The notes: a model not told the origin generated them from the sequence alone. DNA of 64,000 bases from Brevundimonas pondensis (GCF_017487345.1 NZ_CP062006.1:2362001-2426000); one strand, 5' to 3'. Shown: positions 47,516 to 59,880, counted from the stretch's first letter. Numbers and translations are program-made.

Positions 47516-48070
47516 CTAGAAACGACGGACGTAGTTGATGCTGTAAACATCGACCTCGCCCTGGTCTTCGGTGAAATCGCGGCGCGTCCAGTCCAGACGC
47601 ACGCCATTTTTGCCATCCAGGAAATACTGGCCGCCGACACCGTAGTTCCAGCTCTTGCCGTCCAGCGAAACCGAAGCGGCGGCGCCGGCAGCCGAAGCCT
47701 TGGCTTCAATCTCGGTGTGACCGAAGCCCACGCGAGCGAACAGCTGAGCGCGATCGCCGAGAGGCAGGATCGCCACGCCATAGGCGGCAATGTCGAAGCG
47801 GTGCTTGATGTTGACGTCCACGCCCTGTTCGCGAACATCGTCATCCTGGACGCCGAACGACAGCTCGCCTTCGGTGGCGAAGTTGGGATGCAGCTGAACG
47901 CCGGCGCGACCGGTGATGGCGCCAACGTTGACGCCCGAATCCTTGGCGTCAAAGGACGTGTAACCGATGGTGGCGTAAGGCGTCGGCTCGAAAGCGCTCT
48001 GAGCCTGGGCCGAAGCAGCCACACCCATGAACGCGAGCACGCCTGCAGCGGCGGCAAATGACCGAACCAT
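47516..48070 (-). CDS. Outer membrane beta-barrel protein (OmpA/OmpW-like porin family)
   Basis: A 184-residue protein with a Sec signal (MVRSFAAAAGVLAFMGVAAS, AQAQS cleavage region) and an 8-strand-like barrel with alternating residues. Motifs include YATIGYTSFDA, GRAGVQLHPNFATEGELSFGV, LFARVGFGHTEIEA, SWNYGVGGQYFLDGKNGVRLDWTRRDF and a C-terminal Phe (YSINYVRRF). I start at MVRSF, with AGGAG upstream; it is a paralogue of the next gene. It has its own terminator. Confidence 0.9.
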   Translation of the reverse strand: MVRSFAAAAGVLAFMGVAASAQAQSAFEPTPYATIGYTSFDAKDSGVNVGAITGRAGVQLHPNFATEGELSFGVQDDDVREQGVDVNIKHRFDIAAYGVAILPLGDRAQLFARVGFGHTEIEAKASAAGAAASVSLDGKSWNYGVGGQYFLDGKNGVRLDWTRRDFTEDQGEVDVYSINYVRRF

Positions 48071-48223
48071 GTCTTCTCCTAAGTGCAAACTGGCTCGCCC
48101 CCTACGGATAGCCAGACTAGGCTGGTATCTATCCTAGATTTCGCCGTTCCTCCACACGCGCGACAGAGCGCTGCATGGTCGTGCGCCATTCGTGACAATT
48201 GCAACACATACCATCGGCAGGTG

Positions 48224-48253
48224 AAAAGGGGCCGCTCCCTACGGAACGGCCCC
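48224..48253 (-). terminator. Rho-independent terminator of the second barrel-protein gene
   Basis: An 11-bp GC stem with one G-T pair (48228-48238 with 48243-48253) around CTAC, followed by four T residues on the minus strand. It is 17 bases after the gene stop. Confidence 0.9.
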
Positions 48254-48269
48254 TTCATATCACCAGCGC

Positions 48270-48797
48270 CTAGAAGCGACGGACATAGCTGACCGAATAG
48301 GCGTCGGCTTCACCGGCGTTGTCGCGGAAATCGCGACGGGTCCAGTCGGCGCGCACGCCATTGACGCCGTCCAGATAGTAGTTGGCGCCGACGCCGTAGT
48401 TCCAGCTGTCGCCGCCCACGTCGGTATTGGCGCCGACGATCTCCTGCTTCAGCTCGGTGTGGCCGTAACCGCCGCGGGCGAACAGCTCCAGCTTATCGCT
48501 CACGGGATACTTGCCGACTACATAGCCAGCGGCGTCCCACTCATGCTTGATCGAACCATCGACGCCGGCGACGGTGAAGTCGTCGTCCTTGACGCCGACC
48601 GAGGCCTCGGTCTCGACGGCCAGGTAGCGGTTAAGGTTGACGCCCAGGCGGCCGGTCACGGCGCCGGTCATGGCGTTGTCGCCTTCAACATGCGTGTAGC
48701 CCAGCGAACCATAGCCGCGGGCGTCCGGACCCGACTGAGCGAACGCGGGAGCAGCGAAAACAGAAATGGCGGCGGCGGCGAGAAGAATGTTACGCAT
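48270..48797 (-). CDS. Outer membrane beta-barrel protein (paralogue of the neighbour)
   Basis: A 175-residue protein with signal peptide MRNILLAAAAISVFAAPAFA and the same barrel plan: YGSLGYTHVEGDN, GRLGVNLNRYLAVETEASVGVKDDDF, LFARGGYGHTELK, SWNYGVGANYYLDGVNGVRADWTRRDF and YSVSYVRRF. Against the upstream paralogue the C-terminal half is nearly identical in pattern. The start is ATG; GGAG lies upstream at a long spacing (11 bases). Both genes have separate terminators and probably separate promoters, so they are duplicated but independently expressed. Confidence 0.9.
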   Translation of the reverse strand: MRNILLAAAAISVFAAPAFAQSGPDARGYGSLGYTHVEGDNAMTGAVTGRLGVNLNRYLAVETEASVGVKDDDFTVAGVDGSIKHEWDAAGYVVGKYPVSDKLELFARGGYGHTELKQEIVGANTDVGGDSWNYGVGANYYLDGVNGVRADWTRRDFRDNAGEADAYSVSYVRRF

Positions 48798-49116
48798 TGT
48801 TTCTATAACTCCTAGTAAAACTAGATGCGGTGACTTCTGCGGTCACCGGCCCCATCCAGCACGGAGTTAAATGGGCATCCCGCCTATCCGTTCCAGAGGC
48901 ATGCGGATACACAGGCGCAACCGTGTGCGCCTGGACACATACGTCGTTACATTGATCGTGACCTTATTCCGGCACGAAAAAGGCGGCCCCGAGGGACCGC
49001 CTTTGCACGCTCAGACCTGAAACAGGCCTCTAGAGCCTGATCGGTAGATCAGGCTCCAGGATTGATGCTGGAGCGAACATCTGGGTTCAGATGCGCGCAT
49101 CTGAACCGATTTCGCT
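48798..49116. other. Intergenic region between barrel gene and ppdK: promoter, hairpins and terminator
   Basis: No gene found. From left: a GGTGAC/GTCACC inverted repeat (48829-48847), an 8-bp hairpin (48912-48919 with 48926-48933), and the ppdK-side terminator (48977-49001, GC stem with T-run on the minus strand). A two-hairpin palindromic repeat (49033-49117) follows. The barrel gene promoter should lie in 48800-48960; no boxes could be fixed. Confidence 0.7.
48977..49001 (-). terminator. Rho-independent terminator of ppdK
   Basis: On the minus strand an 8-bp GC stem with a G-T pair (48982-48989 with 48994-49001) is followed by five T residues. It is about 115 bases after the ppdK stop, beyond the palindromic repeat. 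Confidence 0.8.

Positions 49117-49117
<1 letters not shown>
49033..49117. repeat. Nested palindromes touching the ppdK stop codon
   Basis: A 10-bp hairpin (49033-49042 with 49047-49056) is followed by a nested palindrome: outer arms GAGCGAA (49071-49077) and TTCGCTC (49111-49117), inner arms 49084-49094 and 49097-49107 (11 bp each, perfect). The last arm base is the third base of the ppdK stop codon. The two units resemble dispersed intergenic repeats of high-GC alphaproteobacteria. Confidence 0.85.
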
Positions 49118-51807
<2,690 letters not shown>

Positions 51808-52114
51808 CTTGCAGTCCCTGAGCCGTGGTCTGTCGCCGCAGGATCTTTGAGTCCCGCGTACGGTGGCACTCACTAGCGCGCTGCACCTGCGAAGGCGAGG
51901 CCGAGGACGTAACAATCCGTGAGAGGATGTATCGGGATGCAGATTTTCAGCCGTCTGCGCCGCCCCCTCCGTCTCGTCGGCTCCGCCGCCGATCCACCTC
52001 CCCATCGCTACGCGACAGGGAGGAAAGACACGTGCCCCTTTCCTCCCCACTTTGTGGGGAGGGGGACCGCGAAGCGGTGGAGGGGGCGACGCGACGGTCG
52101 GTTCGGAGAGAGCC
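51808..52114. other. Intergenic region between ppdK and glyS, with a palindromic repeat
   Basis: No gene supported. The part 51808-52040 should carry the ppdK promoter; I cannot assign it. A repeat at 52042-52078 contains two hairpins: CCTCCCCAC/GTGGGGAGG (52042-52062) and ACCGC/GCGGT (52066-52078). It may end glyS transcripts, since it lies 36 bases beyond the glyS stop. Confidence 0.6.
52042..52078. repeat. Two-hairpin palindromic repeat downstream of glyS
   Basis: Perfect 9-bp stem (52042-52050 with 52054-52062) and a 5-bp stem (52066-52070 with 52074-52078). Composition is like the other short palindromic elements in the window but the arm sequence is different, so it is a separate family or a decayed copy. 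Confidence 0.75.
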
Positions 52115-54301
52115 CTACCCCGCGATCTGACCGAAGTCCGCCACCCGACCCATGACGCCGCGCACCTGACCCAGCAGCTTCAGGCGGTTGTCCCGCTCCT
52201 CGGCCACGTCGGAGTTGACCATGACGGCGGTGAAGAAGGCGTCCACCGGGCCACGCAGGGCGGCCAGGGCCGTCATGGCGGCGGCGAAGTCTTCCGTCTC
52301 CAGCGCCGCGTCCACGGCAGTCGCGGCGGCGGCGGCGGCGAAGGCCAGCGCAGTTTCTTCCGCCGGCTGGTTGGCCAGGCCGGTGGCGACAGCGCCCTGC
52401 GGCAGCGGTCCCTTCTTCTCCTCGGCCTTGAGGATGTTCGACGCCCGCTTGTAGCCCGCCAGCAGGTTGGCTCCGTCGTCCGTGGCGAGGAAGGCGGCCA
52501 GCGCCTCCACCCGACGCACGATCCGCACCAGATCGTCGTCGCCCAGAGCGAAGACGGCGGCCACGAGGTCGTGACGCTGGCCTTGGTCGCGCAGCAGGAC
52601 GGTCAGGCGGTCAGCGAAGAAGGCGAGGAGGGCCTCTGACGTTTCATACCATCCCTCAAGCCTCCCCTCAGAACGAGAAAGCTGGGCAAAGCGCTCGATG
52701 TCTTCCTGCTGAGCAGCGATATCCAATTCGGCGTAAAAGCGACGCTGCTCAGCCCGACCCAGCGCGCTTTGCGGGTTGGAACGGACCCAAGCTTGCTCAA
52801 AATAGACACGCCAGATGTCAGGCAAGAGGTCGCGTAGCTTCAGTCTTGCACCGTTCTCCAGCACCAGCCGGATCACGCCCAGCGCGGCGCGTCGCAGGGC
52901 GTAGGGATCGCGCGAGCCGGTGGGCTTTTCGTCGATGGCGAAGAAGCCGACCAGGGTGTCCAGCTTCTCGGCGATGGCGACGGCGACCGTAACCGGGGCG
53001 GTCGGGACGCTGTCCCCCGGCCCCTGCGGCTTGTAGTGGTCGCGCACGGCGTCGGCCACGGCGTCGGGATAGCCGGCCAGACGGGCGTAGTAGCCGCCCA
53101 TGATGCCCTGAAGTTCGGGGAACTCGCTGACCATGCCCGAGGCCAGATCGGCCTTGGACAGGCGCGCGGCCTGCTCGGCCTGCGCCGCGTCGGCGCCGAC
53201 CAGAGGCGCGATCTCACGCGCCAGCGCCGCGATGCGGTCGACGCGCTCGGACAGGGCGCCGAGCTTGGCGTGGAAGGTGACGCCCGTCAGCTTGTCGTTC
53301 CAGGCGTCGAAGCCGACCTTCTGATCCTCGTCCCAGAAGAAGCGGGCGTCGTTCAGGCGGGCCGACAGGACGCGGCTGTTGCCGGCGGACAGGGCCTTGC
53401 CGCCATCGGTGGCCTCGATATTGGCGACGACGAGGAAGTTGGGGGCCAGACCGTCTTTCGAGGGATCGCGCACGGCGAAATACTTCTGGTGCACCTTCAT
53501 CGACAGGCGGACCACTTCGGGCGGCAGGGACAGGAACTGCGGGTCCATGTCGCCCAGGATCGGCGTCGGCCATTCGGCCAGACCGGCGACCTCGTCCAGC
53601 AGGCCGTCATCGTCGACCAGCACCAGACCGCGTGCGGCGCAAGCGGCCTTGGCCCCGTCCAGAATGCGCAGCTTGCGGTCGGCCACGTCCAGCAGGACGT
53701 ATTCCTTCTCGAGCTTGGCGCGGTAGTCGGCGAAGTCCTTGACCGCAAACGGCTTGCCGCTGCCGAGGAAGCGGTGGCCCTCGGTCACGTCGCCGGACTG
53801 GATGCCGTCGATCTCGAACGGGACCACCGCCCCGTCGAACAGGGCGATGATGCGCTTGATCGGGCGCACCCAGCGCAGGGTTCCCACGCCCCAGCGCATC
53901 GACTTGGGCCAGGGGAAGCTGCGGACGATCTGATCCACGGCCTCGGCGAAGACCTCGGTGGTCTGGCGGCCCTTACTGCTGATCTCGGCGAACCAGATCC
54001 CGTCGCGCTCGACCAACTGGTCCTGCGTCAGGCCGGTCTTGCGCAGGAAGCCTTCCAGCGCCTGAGCCGGGGCCGAGGTCTTGGGCCCCTTGACCTCTTC
54101 GTTGCGGTCGGGCGTGGCGGCGGGCAGGCCGTCGATCACCAGCGTCAGGCGGCGCGGCCCGGCAAAGGCGTTCAGCGCCTCCCAGGTCAGACCGGCGGCC
54201 TTCAGACGCTCGGAGGCCATGCGCTCCAGATCGCGCGCGGCGCCCTGCTGCATGCGGGCGGGGATTTCTTCAGAGAAGATTTCGAGGAGAAGCTGGGGCA
54301 T
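52115..54301 (-). CDS. glyS: Glycine--tRNA ligase beta subunit
   Basis: Beta subunit of the bacterial heterotetrameric glycyl-tRNA synthetase; it binds tRNA. The 728-residue protein begins [28 protein letters not shown] and has FLPRRLTLV-like GPRRLTLVIDGLP, the KVHQKYFAVRDP segment and the HD-like core AKADLASGMVSEFPELQGIMGGYYARL. The C-terminal DALR-type anticodon-binding helices end in FFTAVMVNSDVAEERDNRLKLL. It shares one base with the glyQ stop. Confidence 0.96.
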   Translation of the reverse strand: MPQLLLEIFSEEIPARMQQGAARDLERMASERLKAAGLTWEALNAFAGPRRLTLVIDGLPAATPDRNEEVKGPKTSAPAQALEGFLRKTGLTQDQLVERDGIWFAEISSKGRQTTEVFAEAVDQIVRSFPWPKSMRWGVGTLRWVRPIKRIIALFDGAVVPFEIDGIQSGDVTEGHRFLGSGKPFAVKDFADYRAKLEKEYVLLDVADRKLRILDGAKAACAARGLVLVDDDGLLDEVAGLAEWPTPILGDMDPQFLSLPPEVVRLSMKVHQKYFAVRDPSKDGLAPNFLVVANIEATDGGKALSAGNSRVLSARLNDARFFWDEDQKVGFDAWNDKLTGVTFHAKLGALSERVDRIAALAREIAPLVGADAAQAEQAARLSKADLASGMVSEFPELQGIMGGYYARLAGYPDAVADAVRDHYKPQGPGDSVPTAPVTVAVAIAEKLDTLVGFFAIDEKPTGSRDPYALRRAALGVIRLVLENGARLKLRDLLPDIWRVYFEQAWVRSNPQSALGRAEQRRFYAELDIAAQQEDIERFAQLSRSEGRLEGWYETSEALLAFFADRLTVLLRDQGQRHDLVAAVFALGDDDLVRIVRRVEALAAFLATDDGANLLAGYKRASNILKAEEKKGPLPQGAVATGLANQPAEETALAFAAAAAATAVDAALETEDFAAAMTALAALRGPVDAFFTAVMVNSDVAEERDNRLKLLGQVRGVMGRVADFGQIAG

Positions 54302-55188
54302 CAGGCGGTCGCCCGTTCGTGTTCGACTTGAGCGAGAGCGCAGGCTTTGCAGAGGTCGCGGATGCGGCCGATGTAGCTCTGGCGTTCGGCGACGGCGATG
54401 GCGCCGCGGGCGTCCATCAGGTTGAACAGGTGCGAGGCCTTCAGCACCTGATCATAGGCGGGCAGGACCAGCGGCTGGCCCTGCGGCCCCTTCATGGTCA
54501 GGAAGTGGGCGGCCTCGCGCTCCATGTCCTCGAAGCGGCGCTTCAGCGCGGCGACGTCATAGCCGTGGAAGTTGGCTTCCGACTGCTGGCGCTCGTTCTC
54601 GAGGAAGACCTCGCCGTAGGTCAGGCCCTCCTTGTTGAACTTCAGGTCATAGACGTTGTCGACGCCCTGAACATACATGGCCAGACGTTCCAGCCCGTAG
54701 GTCAGCTCGCCCGAGACCACATCGACCTCGATGCCGCCGACGCCCTGGAAATAGGTGAACTGCGTCACCTCCATGCCGTCGCACCAGACCTCCCATCCCA
54801 GGCCCCAGGCGCCAACGGTCGGGTTTTCCCAGTCGTCCTCAACAAAGCGGATGTCGTGCAGCTTGGGGTCGATGCCGATGGCGGCCAGCGAGCCGAGGTA
54901 CAGCTCCTGCAGGTTGTCCGGGTTCGGCTTCAGGATGACCTGATACTGGTAATAATGCTGCAGCCGGTTGGGGTTCTCGCCGTAACGGCCGTCGCCCGGA
55001 CGACGCGACGGCTGGACATAGGCGGCCTTCCAAGGCTTGGGGCCCAAGGCGCGCAGCACCGTGGCCGGGTGCAGGGTGCCGGCGCCGACCTCGATGTCGT
55101 AGGGCTGCAGGATGGCGCAGCCTTGGTCGCCCCAGTATTTGTGCAGGGTCAGGATCAGGTCCTGGAAGGATAGGGGTTCGGTCGTCAC
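54301..55188 (-). CDS. glyQ: Glycine--tRNA ligase alpha subunit
   Basis: Catalytic class II subunit. The 295 residues start [92 protein letters not shown], with motif 2 and the Gly-binding pocket, then [17 protein letters not shown] and [15 protein letters not shown]. It is immediately upstream of glyS, with stop and start sharing one base, and probably follows ispE on one transcript. Confidence 0.97.
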   Translation of the reverse strand: MTTEPLSFQDLILTLHKYWGDQGCAILQPYDIEVGAGTLHPATVLRALGPKPWKAAYVQPSRRPGDGRYGENPNRLQHYYQYQVILKPNPDNLQELYLGSLAAIGIDPKLHDIRFVEDDWENPTVGAWGLGWEVWCDGMEVTQFTYFQGVGGIEVDVVSGELTYGLERLAMYVQGVDNVYDLKFNKEGLTYGEVFLENERQQSEANFHGYDVAALKRRFEDMEREAAHFLTMKGPQGQPLVLPAYDQVLKASHLFNLMDARGAIAVAERQSYIGRIRDLCKACALAQVEHERATA

Positions 55189-55249
55189 GGCGGCTCGTTT
55201 TCGCAGCGCAAAATTTGAGCGCGGACCCTAGAGGGCGGCGGGGCCGAGT

Positions 55250-56122
55250 TCAACCGGACCCAGGATTTCCCAACAGGCAGGATCGCACCCACCAGCCGGG
55301 GCGTCGCAGCGTGACCGCAGCGTTTTCCGCCGCCGCAGCATCCTCGAACAGGCCGAAGACCGTCGCGCCCGAGCCGGACATCCGCGTCAGGCGACAGCCC
55401 GGCGCGGCGTTCATGGCCGACAAGGCCTCGCCTATGCCCGGCGTGACGCGCAGGGCGGGCGCTTCCAGATCATTGCGCTGGCCCTTCAGCCACTCGATCA
55501 CGGCGGCTGGCGACCAGTCGATGGGCGCTTCCGGACAGTTCGCTTCGCCAGCGGGCGCGTCGTCATAGGCGCGATAGACCGCTCCCGTCGGCGACGGCAG
55601 GCCGGGGTTCAGAAGGACCGCGTGCAGCGGCGACAGGCGCGGTTCGTCGGTCAGGTCGTCGCCCTTTCCCGTCGCCCAGGCCGGACGGGCGCGCAGGCAC
55701 ATGGGGCCGTCCGCCCCGACCACCCCCGCGACGGCCTCCAGCGCCGCCTCGTCCAGATCAAGGTCCAGAAGCTGGGCCGCCAAACGCATGGCCGTCCCCG
55801 CGTCGGCCGACCCGCCGCCCAGACCCGCGGCGATGGGAAGCTGCTTGTCCAGGGTCACCGCCACCGGCGGCGCGCCGATCCCGGCGGCCTCGCCCAGCGC
55901 CCGCAGGCCGCGCAGGATCAGGTTGTCGCCCTCGCCCGCCAGAGCGCCGCCGAACGGCCCGGTCACGTCCAGCGACAGGCGATCCGCCCGCGTGACAGTC
56001 ACCCCGTCGCCCACGTCGGCGAAGGCGACCAGACTGGCCAGGGGGTGATAGCCGTCCGCCGCCACCAGCCCGACGTGCAGGAAAAGGTTGATCTTGGCCG
56101 GAGCCAGGCCGCTCAGCGTCAC
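55250..56122 (-). CDS. ispE: 4-diphosphocytidyl-2-C-methyl-D-erythritol kinase
   Basis: GHMP kinase of the MEP isoprenoid pathway. The 290-residue product starts with GTG (LSGLAPAKINLFLHVG), has the ATP motif PIAAGLGGGSADAGTAMRLA, VLLNPGLPSPTGAVYRAYDD and the C-terminal SGSGATVFGLFED. The start lies 4 bases after the TPR gene stop and no ATG is suitable. Its place next to glyQ and a TPR gene is a chance or operon link only; isoprenoid synthesis supplies the undecaprenyl carrier used by the dcw enzymes. Confidence 0.95.
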   Translation of the reverse strand: MTLSGLAPAKINLFLHVGLVAADGYHPLASLVAFADVGDGVTVTRADRLSLDVTGPFGGALAGEGDNLILRGLRALGEAAGIGAPPVAVTLDKQLPIAAGLGGGSADAGTAMRLAAQLLDLDLDEAALEAVAGVVGADGPMCLRARPAWATGKGDDLTDEPRLSPLHAVLLNPGLPSPTGAVYRAYDDAPAGEANCPEAPIDWSPAAVIEWLKGQRNDLEAPALRVTPGIGEALSAMNAAPGCRLTRMSGSGATVFGLFEDAAAAENAAVTLRRPGWWVRSCLLGNPGSG

Positions 56123-56126
56123 CAGA

Positions 56127-58070
56127 TCAGTCCGAAACGCCCGCGCCGCTGTCGTCGGTCGGCGCCTGCCCCAGCTTGTCGCGCAGCTTGGTCTCGACCT
56201 CGGCCTTGCGTTCGGCCTCGACCTCCAGCGTCAGGACGCGGTTCCACTGGAAGCCCGCCTCGCGCTGACGCCCCACGGCCCAGTAGGCGTCGCCCAGGTG
56301 ATCGTTGATCTCGGCGTTGGCGGGCTCCTTCGCCACGGCCTGCTCCAGGGTCTCGACCGCCGCCTCGAACTGTCCCTGGCGATACTGGGCCCACCCCAGA
56401 GAATCCTGGATATTGCCGTCCGACGGATCGGCGGCGAAGGCGCGGGCGATCATCTCGGCGCCTTCCTGCACGCGCGCGCCGCTATCGACCCACAGATAGC
56501 CTAGATAATTCAACACCGTCGGATTGTTGGGTTGCTTCTGCAGGGCGGCCCACAGCTCGGCTTCAGCCTCAGGTTTGCGATTCAGCGCCTCATAGGCGGC
56601 GCCGCGCAGGAAATTCACCTCGAACCCCTGGTCGGCGACGTTCAGCAAGGGGCCGTTCAGAACCGTCAGCGCCTCGTCGAACCGCTTCATCTGCACCAGC
56701 TGACCGGCCAGAAGATAGGCGACGCCGGCCTCGTCCGGGCGCGCGGCGGCCGCATGACGCAACTCCGAAAGCGCAGCCTCCGACTGACCATCCTTCTCGA
56801 GACTGAGGGCGCTCTGCACCCGGGCGGCGGTAAACAGCTCGACGTCCCGCGGCCCTATCGCGCCAAGCGCTGCTCGCGACGCCGCCTCCAGTCCTGCCTG
56901 TTCCAGCGTCTGGCCGATCATCAGACGCGTCTGGTCGTCCGGCGCAAGGTTCAGCGCCAGACGCAGATAGACCACGCCGAATTCCAGCGCGCGCTGGGCG
57001 ATGGCCTGATCGGCGGCGATCCGCAGCGCCTGGGCCGCCCCCTGTCGCCATGAGGGAAACGCCGGCGCGCGCCCCTTCGCCAGGACGCGGGCGCGCGCCT
57101 GCGTCGTGGCGCGGTCGTTCGCCCCCGCGGCTATGGCGGCGTCATATTGGACCAGAGCGAGATCACGTTTGCCGCGCCTCTCCAGAAACTCGCCGTATGG
57201 CAGCCGGAACAGGCGCGACGCGATAGCGTGGCTGGTCAGATCCCGCCATTCGGCGTCGGCTTCATCGAAACGGCGCCGTCGTTCCAGCAATTTGGCGCGA
57301 TTGGACCGCGCCACCAGGGTGCTGACCGGATCCAGTTCGACTGGCGGCAAGGCCAGCGCCCGATCCCAGTCGCCGACCGCCGCCGCGATCCAGCCCTGAA
57401 CATATAGCCCGGCGCGATCATGAGGTTCGCCAATGGGGCTGGATTTCAACATGGCGTCGGCCTTGCGCGTATCGCCATGAACGAAGGCCTGAACCGCCGC
57501 GACCAGACGCCCGGCCTGAACAATGACGGGCGACACGCCCTCTCCGTCGGGCGCGATCCGCCCCGCGTCGTCGAGGTCGCCAGCGAGAAGCGCGGCGGTG
57601 AAAGCCTGCTCCCGCACGCGCGGCTGCTCGGGCGTCAGCCTTTCAACTCGCGCCAGATAGTCAGCGCCCGCTTCGGCTTCGCCGCTGGTCAGGGCGTTGC
57701 GACCCGCGAGGTAGTAGCCGTAGGCGCTGCGACCCTCGGCGTCGGTCGGGATCGGAGCCCACATCGCCGGGATAGGGGGAACCGCAGGCGTCTCCGCCGC
57801 ATCCGCGATGATGATTTCGGGGTCTTGGCTGTCGACGTCGCCGCGCGGAGTGATGACAATGGCTTCACCATCGAAATCGTCCGTCTGATCCGGACTGTTC
57901 GCCGCTTCACCGGCCGCCTTTGCGGCTTCTCGCGCGGCGGCCTCGGCAGGATCTTCAGCCTGAACCGGCGGCGTCTGCGTCGCCTCCTGCGCCAGAGACG
58001 GCGCGGCCAGACCCAACGCGATCAGCGAGGCGGCGGCGAACAGGGCGGAGCGGCGGAAGGCGAAGCGCAT
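56127..58070 (-). CDS. Tetratricopeptide-repeat periplasmic protein
   Basis: A 647-residue exported protein. The signal peptide runs from MRFAFRRSALFAAASLIALG to about SLAQEA, then a long Ala/Glu/Pro-rich spacer and a stalk (VDSQDPEIIIADAAETPAVPP). TPR-type helices fill the rest (PTVLNYLGYLWVDSGARVQEGAEMIARAFAADPSDGNIQDSLGWAQYRQGQFEAAVETLEQAVAKEPANAEINDHLGDAYWAVG). This C-terminal run of TPRs is typical of BTAD/SelI-like domain proteins. I start at MRFAFRR. Function unknown; it precedes ispE by 4 bases. Confidence 0.85.
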   Translation of the reverse strand: MRFAFRRSALFAAASLIALGLAAPSLAQEATQTPPVQAEDPAEAAAREAAKAAGEAANSPDQTDDFDGEAIVITPRGDVDSQDPEIIIADAAETPAVPPIPAMWAPIPTDAEGRSAYGYYLAGRNALTSGEAEAGADYLARVERLTPEQPRVREQAFTAALLAGDLDDAGRIAPDGEGVSPVIVQAGRLVAAVQAFVHGDTRKADAMLKSSPIGEPHDRAGLYVQGWIAAAVGDWDRALALPPVELDPVSTLVARSNRAKLLERRRRFDEADAEWRDLTSHAIASRLFRLPYGEFLERRGKRDLALVQYDAAIAAGANDRATTQARARVLAKGRAPAFPSWRQGAAQALRIAADQAIAQRALEFGVVYLRLALNLAPDDQTRLMIGQTLEQAGLEAASRAALGAIGPRDVELFTAARVQSALSLEKDGQSEAALSELRHAAAARPDEAGVAYLLAGQLVQMKRFDEALTVLNGPLLNVADQGFEVNFLRGAAYEALNRKPEAEAELWAALQKQPNNPTVLNYLGYLWVDSGARVQEGAEMIARAFAADPSDGNIQDSLGWAQYRQGQFEAAVETLEQAVAKEPANAEINDHLGDAYWAVGRQREAGFQWNRVLTLEVEAERKAEVETKLRDKLGQAPTDDSGAGVSD

Positions 58071-58125
58071 GGGCGGACCCTTCACGCTTTCCCTTCCGCC
58101 CGCAAGGGGCTGAAACCCCTAGGCC

Positions 58126-59880
58126 TTACATGTTCGGGTAGTTGGGGCCGCCGCCGCCTTCCGGCGTGGTCCAGACGATGTTCTGCGACGGGTCCTTGAT
58201 GTCGCAGGTTTTGCAGTGGACGCAGTTCTGGGCGTTGATCTGGAAGCGCGGGTTCTGGCCCTGCTCGTCGGTCAGCACCTCATAGACGCCCGCCGGGCAA
58301 TAGAGCCGCGCCGGTTCGCCATACTTGGGCAGGTTGACCTCGATCGGCACCGAGGGATTCAGCAGCTTGAGGTGGGCCGGCTGATCCTCAGCATGGTTGG
58401 TGTTCGAGATGAAGACCGAGGACAGCTTGTCGAACGACAGCTTGCCGTCCGGCTTGGGATAGGTGATCGGCTTGAAGTCCTTGGCCAGACCGGTCGAGGC
58501 GGCGTCCGTCTTGGTGTGCTTCATCGTGCCGAAGAAGGAGAAGCCGCCGGTCAGGTGGTTGACCCACATGTCGAACATACTGACCGCGCCGCCCATCATG
58601 GTGCCCAGTTTGGACAGCATGGGCTTGGCGTTGCGGACGATCTTCAGCTCCTTATAGACCCACGACGCCTTGTAGGCCTCTTCGTAGGCGTCCAGCACGT
58701 CGCCCTCGCGGCCCGCGATCACGGCCTCATAGGCGGCGTCGGCGGCCAGCATGCCGGTCTTCATGGCGTTGTGGCTGCCCTTGATGCGCGGCACGTTCAC
58801 AAAGCCCGCCGAACAACCGATCAGGGCGCCGCCAGGGAAGGCCAGTTTAGGCACCGACTGGAAACCGCCCTCGGTGATGGCGCGAGCGCCGTAGGAGACG
58901 CGCGTGCCGCCCTCCAGATGCTCGGCAATGGCCGGGTGGTGCTTGAACTGCTGGAACTCGTCGAACGGCGACAGGAAGGGGTTCTGGTAGTTCAGGTGCA
59001 CCACGAAGCCGACGGACACGTAGCGGTCGCCGAAGTGGTACAGGAAGGACCCGCCGCCCGTCTTGTCGTCCAGGGGCCACCCGGTCGTGTGCTGGACCAG
59101 GCCGGGCTGATGCTTCTCGGCCGGGATCTGCCACAGCTCTTTCAGGCCGATGCCGAACTTCTGCGGGTCCGAGTTCGCGGTCAGGTCATGGCGGGCCATG
59201 ATGGTCTTGGCCAGCGAGCCGCGCACGCCCTCGGCGATGAAGACATACTTGCCGTGCAGTTCCAGACCGGGCTGGAAGTCGCCGGTCGGCTTGCCTTCGC
59301 GGTCGATGCCGAAGACGCCGGCGACGACGCCCTTCACCCGGCCGGACGGTTCGTCCCAGACCACGTGGCTGGCGGCCATGCCGGGATAGACCTCGACGCC
59401 CAGAGCCTCGGCCTGCTCGCCCAGCCAGCGCGCGACATTGCCCAGGGAAGCGATGTAGCAGCCGTGGTTGTGCATGAAGGGCGGCATGGCGAACATCGGC
59501 AGGGACGCCTGCCCCTGCGGACCCAGCACCAGGAACTTGTCCGTCTTGACCGGGGTCTCCAGCGGCGCGCCGCGTTCCTTCCAGTCGGGGAAAAGCTCGT
59601 TCAGGGCCTTGGGATCGATCACGGCGCCCGACAGGATGTGGCCGCCGATCTCGGCCGACTTCTCCAGAACGGCGACGGAGATCTCCTTGCCGTCCTTCTC
59701 GGCGCGCTGTTTCAGGCGGATGGCGGCGGACAGACCGGCGGGGCCGCCGCCGACGATGACGACGTCATATTCCATGACCTCGCGCTCGACGCCTTCCAGC
59801 GCTTCGGCCGGCGGCAGCTTGTCGATGACGGCTTCCTGCCAGGCGTTGATTGCGCCGCCTTCGATCGCTTGCTCAGCCAT
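58126..59880 (-). CDS. etfD: Electron transfer flavoprotein-ubiquinone oxidoreductase
   Basis: Membrane-associated enzyme that passes electrons from ETF to ubiquinone. The 584-residue product has the FAD motif DVVIVGGGPAGLSAAIRLKQ, GGHILSGAVIDPKALNELFPDW, GCSAGFVNVPRIKGSHNAMKTGMLAADAA, and a C-terminal ferredoxin-like domain with CPAGVYEVL, INAQNCVHCKTCDIKDPSQNI (four Cys of a [4Fe-4S] cluster). I start at MAEQAIEGG, with GGGGAAG upstream; the ORF is open further to 59925. etfA and etfB are not in the window. Confidence 0.96.
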   Translation of the reverse strand: MAEQAIEGGAINAWQEAVIDKLPPAEALEGVEREVMEYDVVIVGGGPAGLSAAIRLKQRAEKDGKEISVAVLEKSAEIGGHILSGAVIDPKALNELFPDWKERGAPLETPVKTDKFLVLGPQGQASLPMFAMPPFMHNHGCYIASLGNVARWLGEQAEALGVEVYPGMAASHVVWDEPSGRVKGVVAGVFGIDREGKPTGDFQPGLELHGKYVFIAEGVRGSLAKTIMARHDLTANSDPQKFGIGLKELWQIPAEKHQPGLVQHTTGWPLDDKTGGGSFLYHFGDRYVSVGFVVHLNYQNPFLSPFDEFQQFKHHPAIAEHLEGGTRVSYGARAITEGGFQSVPKLAFPGGALIGCSAGFVNVPRIKGSHNAMKTGMLAADAAYEAVIAGREGDVLDAYEEAYKASWVYKELKIVRNAKPMLSKLGTMMGGAVSMFDMWVNHLTGGFSFFGTMKHTKTDAASTGLAKDFKPITYPKPDGKLSFDKLSSVFISNTNHAEDQPAHLKLLNPSVPIEVNLPKYGEPARLYCPAGVYEVLTDEQGQNPRFQINAQNCVHCKTCDIKDPSQNIVWTTPEGGGGPNYPNM

